A stretch of DNA of 64,000 bases from Hydrangea macrophylla (GCA_033977485.1 CM066989.1:99529887-99593886); one strand, 5' to 3'. Positions 32,799 through 43,307 are shown, numbered from the stretch's first letter. Program-made: numbers and translations. Notes: generated from the sequence alone by a model not told the origin.

Positions 32799-34918
32799 TG
32801 TCACACCCCGGAGCAGCAAAATAGAGAAAAATAAATTTCTTTTTTGGATCCATAGAGAATGACAAGTGAAAGTCACTAATTATCCACACCACACGGTATT
32901 AGTCCAAAACAAGAACTTTAAAAAAATCGACTAAATCTAAAACAGTTCTATTTATTACAAACATCAGAGTGTGGTCCTAAGGATCATAACAGGTCTGGAG
33001 ACAACATATGCCCAAGTACCCGTTAAACTAGAGTTCAATAGAAATAACAGAATAAAACTAGATACAACTATCTTCAGATCTTCAATTGACGTAAGGGTAT
33101 TCGTCATCATAACAGCCTTCTCCAGTGTAACTAGTATTAGTGGGGCCACCCTCTGCAAAGTCCTCTTCGGGATAGTAGCCATCGTCATTATAAGCTCAGT
33201 TATCTACATTAAAAGGGACAGGGTAATCTGGACGAGGAATGTCCAAGCAATAACGACCATCAGCATACTGAGAGCTGCGGGAATAGAAACTCACAGGGTA
33301 CCAATGATATAACTTATAACAGGTTATTGAAGTCATAAGATATAGTTCTACTAAATAATATCTTCTCTGTATTCCAACTATCGTTACTCAACCCTTATCA
33401 TCTGATTATTCCGAGATCAATAACCAACATACTATGACTAGAACGAACAGACTCAATCATTTCATATATATAGACATACCATCATTCTGTCCATTGCTCG
33501 TTAAGGATATAAACCATCCATCGCAATCATGGACACCACGTTAGTCCATCCCCCACTCGTTAAGGATATAAACCATCCAGCGCATGTCAGGGATACAACG
33601 CTTTGAACAGCAGCATATCAAATCTATTACCACGACTTATTGATGTATACCAGTGATCCCGATCCACCGCTCGTTAAGGATATAAACCATCCACCGCTCG
33701 TTAAGGATATAACATGGATGCTTTGGCTACCTTAGGACTACATGGTCCTGCCCACTGCTCATTAAGGATATAAACCATCCACCGCATGATAAAGCATATC
33801 ATGACAAGGCGTCCGCCCACGTATAATTTCCAGAACTTATCAAACCTACTTAAACTCAGTACTGATACCAATACATGACTTCCCATGTGGCCTGACTACT
33901 CGGATTAAAAGAAACGGATATCGAACTCATACAAGAACCGCATAGCATCTAGCTTTATCACGTTAATCCATTATTCTTAAACATACTTATCTGTGTTGTC
34001 ACATTCTCCCAGATTAACCCACAATTGCATGATAGAAGTTCGAATCAAAAATTGAACATCCGAACCCCTTATATAATAACCAAAAGAACTAAACCACATT
34101 CTGTCAAGTTCGATCGATTGAAACCATTCCAATCAATTGAGGAAAAGAAATTTTTGAGCGATCGAAGTCTGTTCGATCGATTGAACTCAGTTCAATCGCT
34201 TGAGAATCGTCTTCTCTAACAGATTCGTAGACAGTAATATATAAACGTGTTAGTGATGTGTTTAATATATCTAAACATGCCATAAACTTGTAACAACATT
34301 ATATAACGAGACCAAGTGAGTAATATGGTGCATTTGGCTTAAGATCTCTCTCTCTCTCTAATGGCTTCCTCTTTCCTCTCTCTGCTCCTCTCTTTGTCTC
34401 TGTCTCTCCTTTTCTTTATCTCTCTTCTCTCCTTTTTTCTTCGTTTACTTTGTTTCTCTCTCTTTTATCTTCTGAGTGTATATATATATGGATGAGTGTA
34501 TATATATATATATATGTGTAAACACAATCTCAACTCTCTTGATTCAGCCAACCCTCACACTCACACAAGCACAAGTTATATATGTAGAGGTGTGTAGGTG
34601 GCATTGTTTGCGCAGAAACTGGAATTCTGATAATTACACATTCGATCGATCTATCAAAGGGAGTTCGATCGCTCGAGAACAGATCAGTCAAGTTTGATCA
34701 ATTGAAAAAAGGTTTGATCGATTGAAGTGGGGACCACGTCATAAATTTATGTCAACAGTGTTTCGATTGATTGAACAAGCTTCGATCACTTGAACTTTTG
34801 AAATGTTCGATCGCTCGAACAAGCTTTGATCAATTGAAAGTACAAATTTCAAGTATGAACAAAGGAAGTATAAAGAATCTCTCTGTATAAATAATTATTA
34901 AAATTATAGGGTATTACA
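32799..34918 (-). repeat. Gypsy C 5' LTR (2,120 bp)
   Basis: It pairs with 24668-26784 and contains the same features: hairpin module 33225-33295, minisatellite 33485-33790, TCGATCGA clusters 34107-34205 and 34640-34835, with CT-rich and TATATA sequence (34345-34520) between the clusters. Confidence 0.92.
33485..33790. repeat. Minisatellite of gypsy C 5' LTR
   Basis: About six copies of GCTCGTTAAGGATATAAACC followed by ATCCACCG. Order and spacing agree with the 3' LTR array. Confidence 0.82.
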
Positions 34919-35266
34919 GTCCAGCCCTCAGTCAGCCTCTTCGGGCCTTATCCAGCCCTAGGCCAGCCCCATTCGGGTCTTGTCCAACCTTCGACTAGTC
35001 CTTTGAGGGGGAGTGATGGAGTATATTATGGTGGCTTGAACCTTCAAGATTTGGGTCTATTGTTGCAACCACTATTACTTGTTTTTGAACAGGAAGTTGG
35101 CTTTTCTGGTGATTTACTGTGGATGATCATTCCCACAGTCTCACACTCTCACACTCTATTAGTGGATGGTGTTTCCCACTCTTGCTAACTTTCATGAACA
35201 GTATTGTTGTAACTTTATTATTCCAAACTTTTGTGGTTTATTTCCACCTGTAGTTTGCAGGGGAAG
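34919..35266 (+). other. TRIM internal region, continuation
   Basis: It starts with GTCC and CAGCCCTCAGTCAGCCTCTT, a diverged tandem copy of CAACCCTCGGTCAGCCTTTG left of gypsy C. It ends GTTTGCAGGGGAAG, a purine-rich tract before LTR 2. No coding sequence. Confidence 0.6.
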
Positions 35267-35449
35267 TATTGGAATGGCTGATTTTATGATAACATGATTC
35301 TTATCTTTATTGGTCATATTGACCATCTTTATTGTCTTTAATTCTCTTTTATTTCATTTTTACTGCCTTTCCTTTTATTCTATCTTTTTTAAAGCTATAT
35401 ATATACATAGGGATGAATATGAATAAAATTACCCTTTTCCCTTTTTTCA
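35267..35449 (+). repeat. TRIM LTR 2
   Basis: It aligns along its whole length with LTR 1 at 24296-24475; the first bases are TATTGG instead of TGTTGG. Confidence 0.83.
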
Positions 35450-36210
35450 AGTTATTGTGAAAGGAATACAAAGATGTAGTACTTTGGGGCTTTTACGGGG
35501 TGGATGTAGGTCTTAGGACCGAACCACGTAAAATTTTGTGTTCTCGTCTCTTTCTTCTTCATTCTTGGTTTATTATTCATATTCTGCAAAATTCAACTTG
35601 TTATTAGAGCCACTTTATGTGGTTTTAAATCACTTATGCTATTATCACCCAATTACGAGAGCCTGTTTGGATGTCGCTCTCATATTTTTCTTTTCGGTTA
35701 TGTCTAGTTCGCAACATGGTCACCCTTTCCTTTCCAATCTTTAATTTTCATGTACATTCCCACCTTTAGTTTGAGGGGGAGTGGTAAATATATTATGGTG
35801 TCTGATGATTTCCGTTTTTTCGTTACAACCACTGTTCGTTGGACCTCTCTAGTGATTTATTGTGGATGGTGTTTTCCCACGATAACACCCTTTCTTGGTC
35901 AATGATATTTTCCACTCTTACCCACTTGTTTTAAAAAGACATTGTCCTCTCTCTTTGGTAATTATTGTGGTTGATATTTCCCACTGCTCATCTTTTATTG
36001 GTGGATGATTGCTCCACCCTTGCTTGCTTGTTGAACAAGAAGTTGGTCTCTTCGGTGATTTATTGTGGTTGATTGTTTCCCATAATATCATCCTTTCATT
36101 GGAGAATGTTATTTTTCACCTTTGCCAATTTGATTGAATAGTCTTTTTAGTTGTGACCTTATCTTCAAGTTGGACAGTTCATCTAATTCATGTGCCAACT
36201 TGAGGTGGAG
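35450..36210 (+). other. TRIM second internal region with a foreign LTR end
   Basis: It begins with about 160 bp that resemble the end of another copia LTR (GTAGTACTTTGGGGC, ACCGAACCACGTAAAATTTT, CTTGTTATTAGAGCC). The last words are a damaged primer site. The rest is GT-rich text with repeated TTATTGTGG(A/T)TG and TTTCCCAC words. It ends CTTGAGGTGGAG, a polypurine tract. Confidence 0.55.
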
Positions 36211-36371
36211 TGTTGGAATGGTTGATTTTATGATGACATGATTCTTATCTTTATTGGTCATGTTGACCATCTTTATTGTCTTTAATTCACTTTTATTTCA
36301 TTTTTATTGCCTTTCTTTTTATTTTCTCTTTGTAATACTATCTATTCATGGCGATGAATATGAATAAAATT
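36211..36371 (+). repeat. TRIM LTR 3, first part
   Basis: It starts TGTTGGAATGG and is interrupted after AATAAAATT by solo LTR B'. It ends at 39221 (TTTTTTCA). Confidence 0.83.
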
Positions 36372-37037
36372 TGTAACAACCTACATTTCATTTAATTTTA
36401 AATTTGCATTTCATATTTAATTAGTGTTCCTGATGTTATCTCAAATTTGCAATTCTCATGTTTAGAATTCTAATACTTGTTTTAATTCATATTGAAATTC
36501 TTATTGGGGTCAAACTGCAATTTTACAAAATTAGTCATACCTGTATTGGATTTTAAAACTGTATTTCAAAACAGTGGAAACGTTCCCGTTTAACTCAAAC
36601 TGTATTTTTATAAAATCGGAAGATCATTTCTTATGATAAAATGAAATTTCTGTATTTTTGTGGTGACCATCGCGCCACGAAAATACCAATTTGTGTTCAA
36701 AACTGTCCGCGCCGCGTTGATCTCCCACAGTTTAGGAAACTCCACCAATCAAGATTTGACACATACTTTTCCATTTATGGCAAGTAATCATTGGGTTGGG
36801 CTTGTTTGGGAATGCTTTGTGTGTGTGTGTATATTCGTATGCCATAAGCTTGATTTCCCAAGCACCTCTATCATTTGACCCCTATTAGCCTATACTTGGC
36901 CCTTCCAATCTGGAGAGTGCATATACGTATGTATATACATGCTATGTATAATCTGTGGTTAGGAATTTTGTTAAACAAATCCAATTTGTTGAGTGTATGA
37001 GGATCTACTTGGAGCCCAAGTTCTCCAAGCACTCTCT

Positions 37038-37047
37038 CTATTTATAC
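37038..37047 (+). promoter_or_regulatory. TATA box of solo LTR B'
   Basis: CTATTTATAC follows CTCTC and is about 665 bp into the LTR. It is followed by CACACACTC-rich leader sequence. Confidence 0.5.
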
Positions 37048-37680
37048 ACCACTCATACACACACTCTTCACAAAAAAATCTGTAGAAACACAGAAAGACA
37101 AGAGAGAGTTTGGAGAGTTCATAAGGCTCTGAAATTGTAGCAAGAAAACATCAATCCCCATAGCCAAAGCTTGGGTTTGAATTTTCTATATTGTTTCTCT
37201 TTCTCAACAATATTCTTCAATCTCTAATCTTTGTGAGTATTTTAAACTCACTCCAAATGTAATTTATGCTCAATTACTGTTTGTATGTATGTATATGTTG
37301 ATCACCATGGTTAATTTCTTCAAGAACTCCATAGCTCAAAAACATGGATTTTCCAAACTAAATTAAAATTCATTTTCTGAATGAAATATCAAAGATTATA
37401 GTATGTAGAGTATACGATTGTAAAATTAGAGCTTAATTTGTTCGTATAGCGACGTATGATTAAAATGAAGTTTCCGTCAACTCTTGGTTTTTCGTAAAAT
37501 CCGAGAGCTACGGATCGATTCAAGTAAAATTGATCATAGATTCTTAATCCTTGCGAAAAACAGAAGAAAATCATATATTACATGTCCTATTTACTTCGGA
37601 ATTGCAAAATGGGTCAAAATGGACCCTTAAATTGAAAACAGGGGAATTTTGACGAAGAAGATGAAGCTACTGCCTGAACT

Positions 37681-37882
37681 CAGGCGCGCGATCGCGCGAG
37701 CTGTGTGTTTTCTGGCAGAAAGAAAGGTTTTAAAAGAAAATAAAAATTGGGCATGTCGCGCGAGTGGCCCGCGTGAGCGACCCTTCGCGCAAGCAAGGTG
37801 GCTGCTTTCAGGCAGACAGAAAAGATTTTAAAAGAAAAGGAAAAAGGGGCATATCGCGCAAGCGGCCCGCGCGCGCGCGACT
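37681..37882. repeat. CGCGCG palindrome cluster in solo LTR B'
   Basis: Three groups of words (GCGCGCGATCGCGCGAG, TCGCGCGAGTGGCCCGCG, CCGCGCGCGCGCGA) are separated by a roughly 95-bp unit that is itself repeated (CAGAAAGAAAGGTTTTAAAA and CAGACAGAAAAGATTTTAAA). Confidence 0.85.
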
Positions 37883-38194
37883 TTGGACAGTTTCTGGTTT
37901 TTGCTTGTTTTATGTTAAGGAATTGTTTGGGTGATGTTTCATGAACTTTTAAAGCTCTGTTTGAGAAATTTACTAAAATAGAAACCTATTTGGTTATGTT
38001 TGGACGAATAAAATGATGTATTACGACTTAACAATCCCCGCACGTACGTTGTTCCTATAATTCAGCATTTTACTTTATGTTTAAAGTTTCATGACATACA
38101 TGTGGAGTCAGTTGTACATGCATGGTGAGTGTGAATGTTGGTCAGTGTAGAAAAGAGTAATGGTCAGTGTGGTATAGAGTGTGTGATTGAGATT

Positions 38195-38545
38195 GTGTTA
38201 TGGACACTCCCTGGTAAGTGAGTACCAAAGTGTGTTGCGGTTGAGATTGCGGCTAGAGTGTCTTTGAAATGCGACGGTGGCAAAACTGGACACTCCCTAA
38301 TGCCCATGAAAGCGTTAAAGTGTGTGACGCCGAACTTGGAGATTCCCTGGCACCCATGGTAGTGCTAAAGTGTGGCCTACGGACACTCCCTGGTACCCGA
38401 GCCTGGATACTGTGTGATGTATTTGCGAGGCGGATTAGGTACTAAAGTGTGAGGCATTGGACATTCCCTGGCACCCCGTGCTAAAGTATGAGGCAAACTG
38501 GACATTCCCTAGCACCCCTGTGCTAAAGTGTGGCTATCGGAGTAT
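38195..38545 (+). repeat. Minisatellite of solo LTR B'
   Basis: GGACACTCCCTGG(T/C)ACCC followed by 15-45 variable bases and CTAAAGTGTG repeats about seven times. Position in the LTR matches the different minisatellite of solo LTR B. Confidence 0.8.
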
Positions 38546-38782
38546 TTCAAAGATACTAGTGTGAGAGAGTTGGGTGTGGTGTTTGTCGAGAGAAAAGTGT
38601 CGGTAAGATAAGATGGTGCATTGTTTTCATACACGGTCACATATATGTGAATTATAGCTTTCCAATGATATTGTGGTCATTTTCTAAATGAACTCTTTAC
38701 TCTAATGTAAACTTGTTGAATTAAATGAGAATTTGAAAATGGTAAATGAGTATGTGTTACATTCAAAGTTATGTTTTTAATA

Positions 38783-38850
38783 CTCACCAGCTTCTTGAAG
38801 CTGACGACGTTGATGCGTCATGGACATTCGTGTCTAGGCTTTTCAGGTTT
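38783..38850 (+). other. Two-hairpin module of solo LTR B'
   Basis: CTCACC is followed by AGCTT-CTTG-AAGCT (38789-38802, perfect) and GACA-TTCG-TGTC, a 4-bp stem closing a TTCG tetraloop, then CTTTTCAGG. The loops differ from solo LTR B and the stems are kept. Confidence 0.6.
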
Positions 38851-39579
38851 TGATCAAGCGGAACATTATGACTACTCTAACTGAGAACGGCTGCTTTTGT
38901 AAGATAAAACTGTTATCAATATCCTATGCTTTAATTTATGAACTGCTTTGTAATAAGGATGACTGTAATAGATGTTAAGTTATTATTTTGATTTAAGGCG
39001 GTTTGTACCTTTAGAGACCCCGTGCTATAATAACTATTAAGTTAGAAAAATATTGTAAACCTTGATTGCACTGCTCTGATTAATATGTTTTTGTTGTTGA
39101 CGTTTGGGACGGAATCGATCCTTCAAACTGTTACGACCTACGGGTCCATAAAGAAAATTAAACGCTTTCCATATTTATGCTACGTCGGGGCGTGACAAAA
39201 TTATCTTTTTCCCTTTTTTCAATTCAATCAAGTTTTGACACATCTAAGTTCTCTCCTCATGGAAAGCGGCAACTGTGATCTCCTACCCGTCCAGGGCGGT
39301 ACTCTGGTATTCCGGTGGATGGGGGTTCCCATAGCTTACAAGCATGATGGTATAAACTCTCGTTGGTTGCCTTTCTTAGGTGCACAGGGATGTGTTCCTG
39401 TGGTTTCCTTTTTTATTTTTTGCATAAGGAGGGGATCTTGTCCCTCACTTGCTTTTTTGTTATTATTGGCCAAAGGTTATCCATATGTTATAGGATAGTT
39501 ATTTTTTGTTTTCTGTACCGGTTTTTGTTATAATGATATGAATTGATGTTTTAAAAAAAAAAAAGATGGTTACCTTCAA

Positions 39580-40305
39580 ATGAACAAAACAAAACAAATA
39601 TGATACAAAGGAGTGTAACTGCTACACTTTATTAGTGCTTTTGTCCATCTCTTGAGAGTTTTTTTTCAATATATAATCTAGTACATGTTATTGGTATTTT
39701 TTTTGGATGATGTAAACAAGTTATAGGTATATATAATATGACACCCCATTATTGAACCAAGACACTCTATGATATCACTTTCAGTCCATTCTATGATACC
39801 ATTTTTAGTTAATTTAAATTCTTACCAACTTTGACAAAGAGACTTTCAATTTATTTTGGTTAACCATTTTGAGGGTGGCCGCCCCCCTTGCTCCCATATG
39901 TGTGGTTTACCTCTGGTCAAGCCTTAACCATTTGATGGTCAAAGAGTTAAGTCTAGATTGTGTCGTCACCAAACAGGCAAACATCCAAGTTTGGCTGTCG
40001 CAAGTTTAATTCATTTTCAGTTTAATCGTCTTCTTTAGATATTTTCAACTAACTTAAAATTACCTTTTTAATAAAAAAATTACCCCAAAACCAAAGGCTG
40101 ATAAGAGAATTATTATTATTATTTTTGATTAATTCTATTGTATTTATATATTTACAAACAAATACAACTTCTAGAATCAACGAAATGAAGCCAAAAAAAA
40201 AATAAAAAAAGATCAAACAGATAATGTAATTGTTGGCCGTTTCGTTTGGACTCTGATCACATGGCCAACACGCATCCGTTTGTCCCCACCACCGACTAAC
40301 CTTTC
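39580..40305. other. AT-rich intergenic DNA
   Basis: No gene. TTTAGTTAATTTAAATTCTT followed by ACCAACTTTGACAA at about 39816-39838 recurs in near-identical form at about 46250-46277. Homopolymer runs flank it. Confidence 0.45.
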
Positions 40306-40322
40306 GGTCATCATTTGACTCT

Positions 40323-40495
40323 TTTTTTTTTTTACTTTTTTTGGGTTTCCAAGATATCCCCGGGCCTTCCGTCCAGGACTAATCTTCCGAGGTATTGTCG
40401 GGCACCAAAGTGGAGATCTCTTCTAAGATAGTTTTTTGCATACACAAGGACTCAAACTTAAGACTCTTGCTTAAGCATCCAAAACCCCTTCCCAA
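40323..40495 (-). mobile_element. tRNA-derived SINE with 17-bp target duplications
   Basis: Perfect direct repeats GGTCATCATTTGACTCT lie at 40306-40322 and 40496-40512. Between them, on the minus strand, is a 173-bp sequence with GTTTGAGTCC about 40 bp from its start, close to the polymerase III B-box consensus GGTTCGANTCC, and an A-rich 3' tail (AAAAAAAGTAAAAAAAAAAA). These are the defining features of a SINE. A clear A box is not obvious. Confidence 0.85.
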
Positions 40496-40551
40496 GGTCA
40501 TCATTTGACTCTCACACGGAACAGTACTCCTCTGTTTCAATGAACCTTTTA

Positions 40552-40895
40552 TGGGTAATTACATTGACCTCCCTCGAGGTTAGGTCTAATTACATTAACC
40601 TCCCTTGTGGTTTTCAAAATTACACAAACCTCCCCTGAGTTTAGTATTTAGGTAACAATTTGCCCCCTCCGTTAGTAAACGTTAAACATAATTACACGGA
40701 CCTCCCTCGAGGTTTTCAAAAGTACACAAATCTCCCCTGACTGTCCCCTTTGCTAATCAAAGACCATAACAAGACAAGCTTAGGCCAATAAATATTTGTG
40801 TTAATTTTCTCAAAACACCCTTACAAGCTTTCCAAATTACCCTTATCTCCCTGGAGGTTATGTCAAACAACACATACCTCACTTGTGTGTGTGTC

Positions 40896-40928
<33 letters not shown>

Positions 40929-41767
40929 TACACTAACCCGGTTAAATTTTAAAATTGTTCTTATTTTTCAGACTTTTGTTTTACCGCTGATGCTCATGCT
41001 TATTCCACCTACAATAAAAGATTTGATTGTTATATAAATTTATATATATGCATACATTAGTGGTGATTCGATTTTGGTTTGGCTTTAAATTTAAAATAGA
41101 TGAGCCGTAAACATAAGGATTTACGACCTCCAATTTAATTCTATAACATCATCAATTTTTAAACAGAATTCACGTTAAAATGGAACTTTTGTTTGGAGAA
41201 TTTATTCGGTAGGCTTGTCACACCACATTAGTATGTTGATGTGGTATGACCCTCTAATCTAGGCGATACGTATATCCCCTATTTTCAAAGGGGTCATGAC
41301 TAATTTGTAAAATTTCAAATTTAGTGTGCCTGTCACACCATGTTAGCATGCTGATGTGGTGTGATCCTATAATCTCAACCATACATTTATCCCATATTTG
41401 CATGGGATCATGACATGTGGATGGCAGTTTTTTTTTTTTGTTGGTTGGCAGAAAAAAAAACGTAAAACGAGGGTAAGGGTATTTTGGTAAGCTTAAAGGG
41501 TATTTTGGAAAAACTAACACAAATATTTGCTGGCCTACGCTGTCTTGTTATGGTCTTTTACTAGCAAATGGGGTAAATTGTTACCTAAATACTAAAGTCA
41601 GGGGAGGTTTGTGTACTTTTGAAAACCTCAAGGGAGGTCCGTGTAATTATGTTTAACGGTTTACTAACGGAGGATAACGAAGGGGGCAAATTTGTACCTA
41701 AATACAAAACTCATAGGAGGTCTGTGTAACTTTGAAAACCACAAGGGAGGTCAGTGTAATTACCCCA
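40552..41767. mobile_element. Long-terminal-inverted-repeat DNA element
   Basis: About 300 bp at each end (40552-40855 and 41465-41767) are inverted copies of each other, rich in GACCTCCCTCGAGGTT-like words. The outer flanks ACCTTTTA and ACTTTTTA match at 7 of 8 positions. The interior has no transposase. This fits a non-autonomous Mutator-like or foldback element; the class is inference. A TG/T microsatellite lies at 40882-40923. Confidence 0.78.
41217..41414. repeat. Two diverged hairpin units inside the long-TIR element
   Basis: Units at 41217-41299 and 41332-41414 are about 80% alike by eye. Each begins with an inverted repeat, TCACACCA...TGGTGTGA in the second unit, and ends GG(G)TCATGAC. 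They look like a tandem pair of a small repeat. Confidence 0.65.
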
Positions 41768-41775
41768 ACTTTTTA

Positions 41776-42336
41776 ACCAAATTTAACTGTAAAATAAACT
41801 TTAAGTTTATCTATATACTACTCAATCTTTAGACTTTAATGGGTGACATTTGGGACAACCTTCCCACATTTTCTCATAATTTTGTGTATATCTCTCTCCT
41901 AGTTAGTATTATAGGGTCCACTGATTTTGTGGGATCTATAAAAAAAAAAAAAAGAGAGACACAAAAGATAGATTGTGAACAAAAATTGTGAGCCAAGTAG
42001 TACTCATCTTTAATACTATAAACTATCAGCAGGGACGGGTATACATAGGGCCTAGGGGGAACTTGAGCCCCCCCCAAAAGTTTGAAAATTTTGAGGGTTA
42101 TCCCTAAAATAAATAAATCAAATTAAACTTAAGCCCCTCCCTATGTTGCGACTATTTACGCAAAATACCACCACTATAAAATGGCATCTCCAATTGAAGT
42201 ACTAAAGATGGTGCTATTACCGTTTATAGCATCGCCCTCTAAAAACATCATCTAATGGTGCTATTCACCCGTCATTCTCTATGAATCCTAAAAAAAATTA
42301 TTTTTCTATATTTTTTCTATTCCAGGGCGTGACATT
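41776..42336. other. Intergenic DNA with an unclassified repeat end
   Basis: From about 42030 the text GGGACGGGTATACATAGGGC followed by GAGCCCCCCCC resembles repeats seen in many plant genomes, but I cannot fix ends. The word CCAGGGCGTGACA at 42322-42334 resembles an LTR end without a partner. No gene. Confidence 0.4.
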
Positions 42337-42430
42337 ATGTCTAATTGAATAGCATAAATAATCAGCTTAAAAGACACAAACATAATTCAAAATAATCAAA
42401 ATTTTGCAAAATTTCCAGCAACTGTAAATA
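42337..42430. repeat. Dispersed repeat, copy 2
   Basis: Starts ATGTCTAATTGAATAGCATA; matches 985-1075. It follows directly on CCAGGGCGTGACATT, whereas copy 1 has different sequence upstream, so the left boundary of the family lies here. Confidence 0.7.
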
Positions 42431-42906
42431 ATTGCATTCTATTTTAGTAGTGAAGTATTAGTTTCAATATTACAAACTCAATCACTTAAAATATATTCAA
42501 CACTTAGTTTTCAGTACTTTATATTCAATTTTATTAAACGTATCCTTACTCTTCAACAAATTGGGAAAAAAAAAGTGGTAACCGATGGTTCTTGTATATG
42601 TAAAATAAAAGTTAGAATATGAAAATTTTATGCAATATAAATAAGGGGATTGTGAAGATTGTTTGGTGGGATAGCAAGAGTTAGGAGACTAACCCGTTTA
42701 ATAGTATTTATTATTGTAAAAACAAATAAACAAAAAAAGAAAAATACAAATACAAATAAAAAAAATAAGCCAAGCCAAGGAAAAGGGATTAGGATTTGGC
42801 TTTGGCTTTTATATATGAAAATTGCTAAGCACATCAGTTTTGTGCACTTAAACCGTGCGGTGCACCTACTAATGAGTCGTGACAGTTTTGAAATTAATTC
42901 AAACTT
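42431..42906. other. AT-rich intergenic DNA, nothing recognised
   Basis: Poly(A) and AAAATACAAATAC runs; no frame or boundary that I can support. Confidence 0.45.
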
Positions 42907-42959
42907 TTTTTATAACTGATGAATAACCAAACCAAACCAAACCAAGCCTTGTATCCCAA

Positions 42960-43307
42960 TCAATTGGGGTCGGCTATATGAATCTTTTTTCTCCATTCTG
43001 CACGATCAAGAGCTATATGCTCATTTAAATTATATATATTCATATCTTGTTGCACTACATATTCCCAATTCAGTCTAGGTCTACCTCTCCCTCTAACCAT
43101 TCCAGGCACTACGATATTATCACTCTTTCGCACAGGTGCATCTACAGGTCTTCGTTGCACATGGTCGAACCATCTAAGTCTATTCTTCCTCAACTTGTCC
43201 TCAATATGTGTCACTCCTACAGTCTCTCGGATGTACTCATTTCTGATTCTATCTTTCCTAGTCTTACCACACATCCATCTTAGCATCCTCATCTTTGCTA
43301 CACTCAC
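42960..43307 (-). pseudogene. RTE LINE, C-terminal region
   Basis: A 115-codon frame continues reverse transcriptase after one stop at 43341-43343 (GT*CWATKKQ; related copies have Glu codon GAG there). Text such as MRMLRWMCGKTRKDRIRNEY, RLRWFDHVQRRP and GRGRPRLNW is diagnostic of plant RTE elements. The role of this end is unknown; it may bind nucleic acid. It ends 15-20 bp before the 3' untranslated end. Confidence 0.88.

Larger units (their letters stand above)
24668..34918 (-). mobile_element. Gypsy C: minus-strand chromovirus with an acidic leader ORF
   Basis: LTRs of 2.12 kb lie at 24668-26784 (3') and 32799-34918 (5'); both start TGTCAC and end ATTACA on the plus strand. Flanks share GTCC (24664-24667, 34919-34922). 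Reading the minus strand from 32798 down come the primer site, a leader frame, gag, zinc knuckles, protease, reverse transcriptase, RNase H, integrase and chromodomain. LTR divergence is visibly higher than in gypsy A, so this is an older copy. It has stops and frameshifts in every domain. Confidence 0.93.
36372..39197 (+). mobile_element. Solo LTR B' (2,826 bp), in TRIM LTR 3
   Basis: It starts TGTAACAACC, ends GGGGCGTGACA and is flanked by perfect AAATT duplications (36367-36371, 39198-39202). It is related to solo LTR B by its ends (TACGTCGGGGCGTGACA), its CGCGCG cluster and its hairpin module, but its minisatellite is different. No coding region or primer site. Confidence 0.93.
24296..39221 (+). 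mobile_element. TRIM-type LTR element with three LTR copies
   Basis: Three copies of a 180-bp LTR (24296-24475, 35267-35449, and 36211-36371 joined to 39203-39221) start TGTTGGAATGG and end TTTTTCCA/TTTTTTCA. The first is followed by a primer-binding site. Outer flanks share ATTC (24292-24295, 39222-39225). No coding region exists, as in terminal-repeat retrotransposons in miniature. Gypsy C is inserted in the first internal region and solo LTR B' in the last LTR. Confidence 0.8.
23954..39563 (+). mobile_element. Short poly(A)-tailed retroposon, hosting the TRIM
   Basis: Target duplications AGATACTTACCTTCAA (23938-23953) and AGATGGTTACCTTCAA (39564-39579) match at 14 of 16 positions, and a run of 12 A precedes the second. 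Both are hallmarks of insertion by LINE machinery. Without nested DNA only about 680 bp remain: 23954-24295 and about 39222-39563. The 5' part resembles a leader (TTCTTCCTAACCCTAATAG, CT-rich). The 3' part ends TTTTTGTTATAATGATATGA before the A run, as in plant L1-type LINE tails. I read it as an internally deleted LINE; a processed transcript of a host gene is the alternative. Confidence 0.75.

Noticed and set aside
39235..39498. An 87-codon frame with GGTLVFRWMGVPIAYKHDGI
   Set aside because: It lies in the 3' part of the short retroposon just before its poly(A) run, has no recognised domain and is cut off from any upstream coding sequence.
40882..40925. TG/T-rich tract as a regulatory site
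   Set aside because: It is a simple microsatellite inside the long-TIR element with no conserved counterpart.
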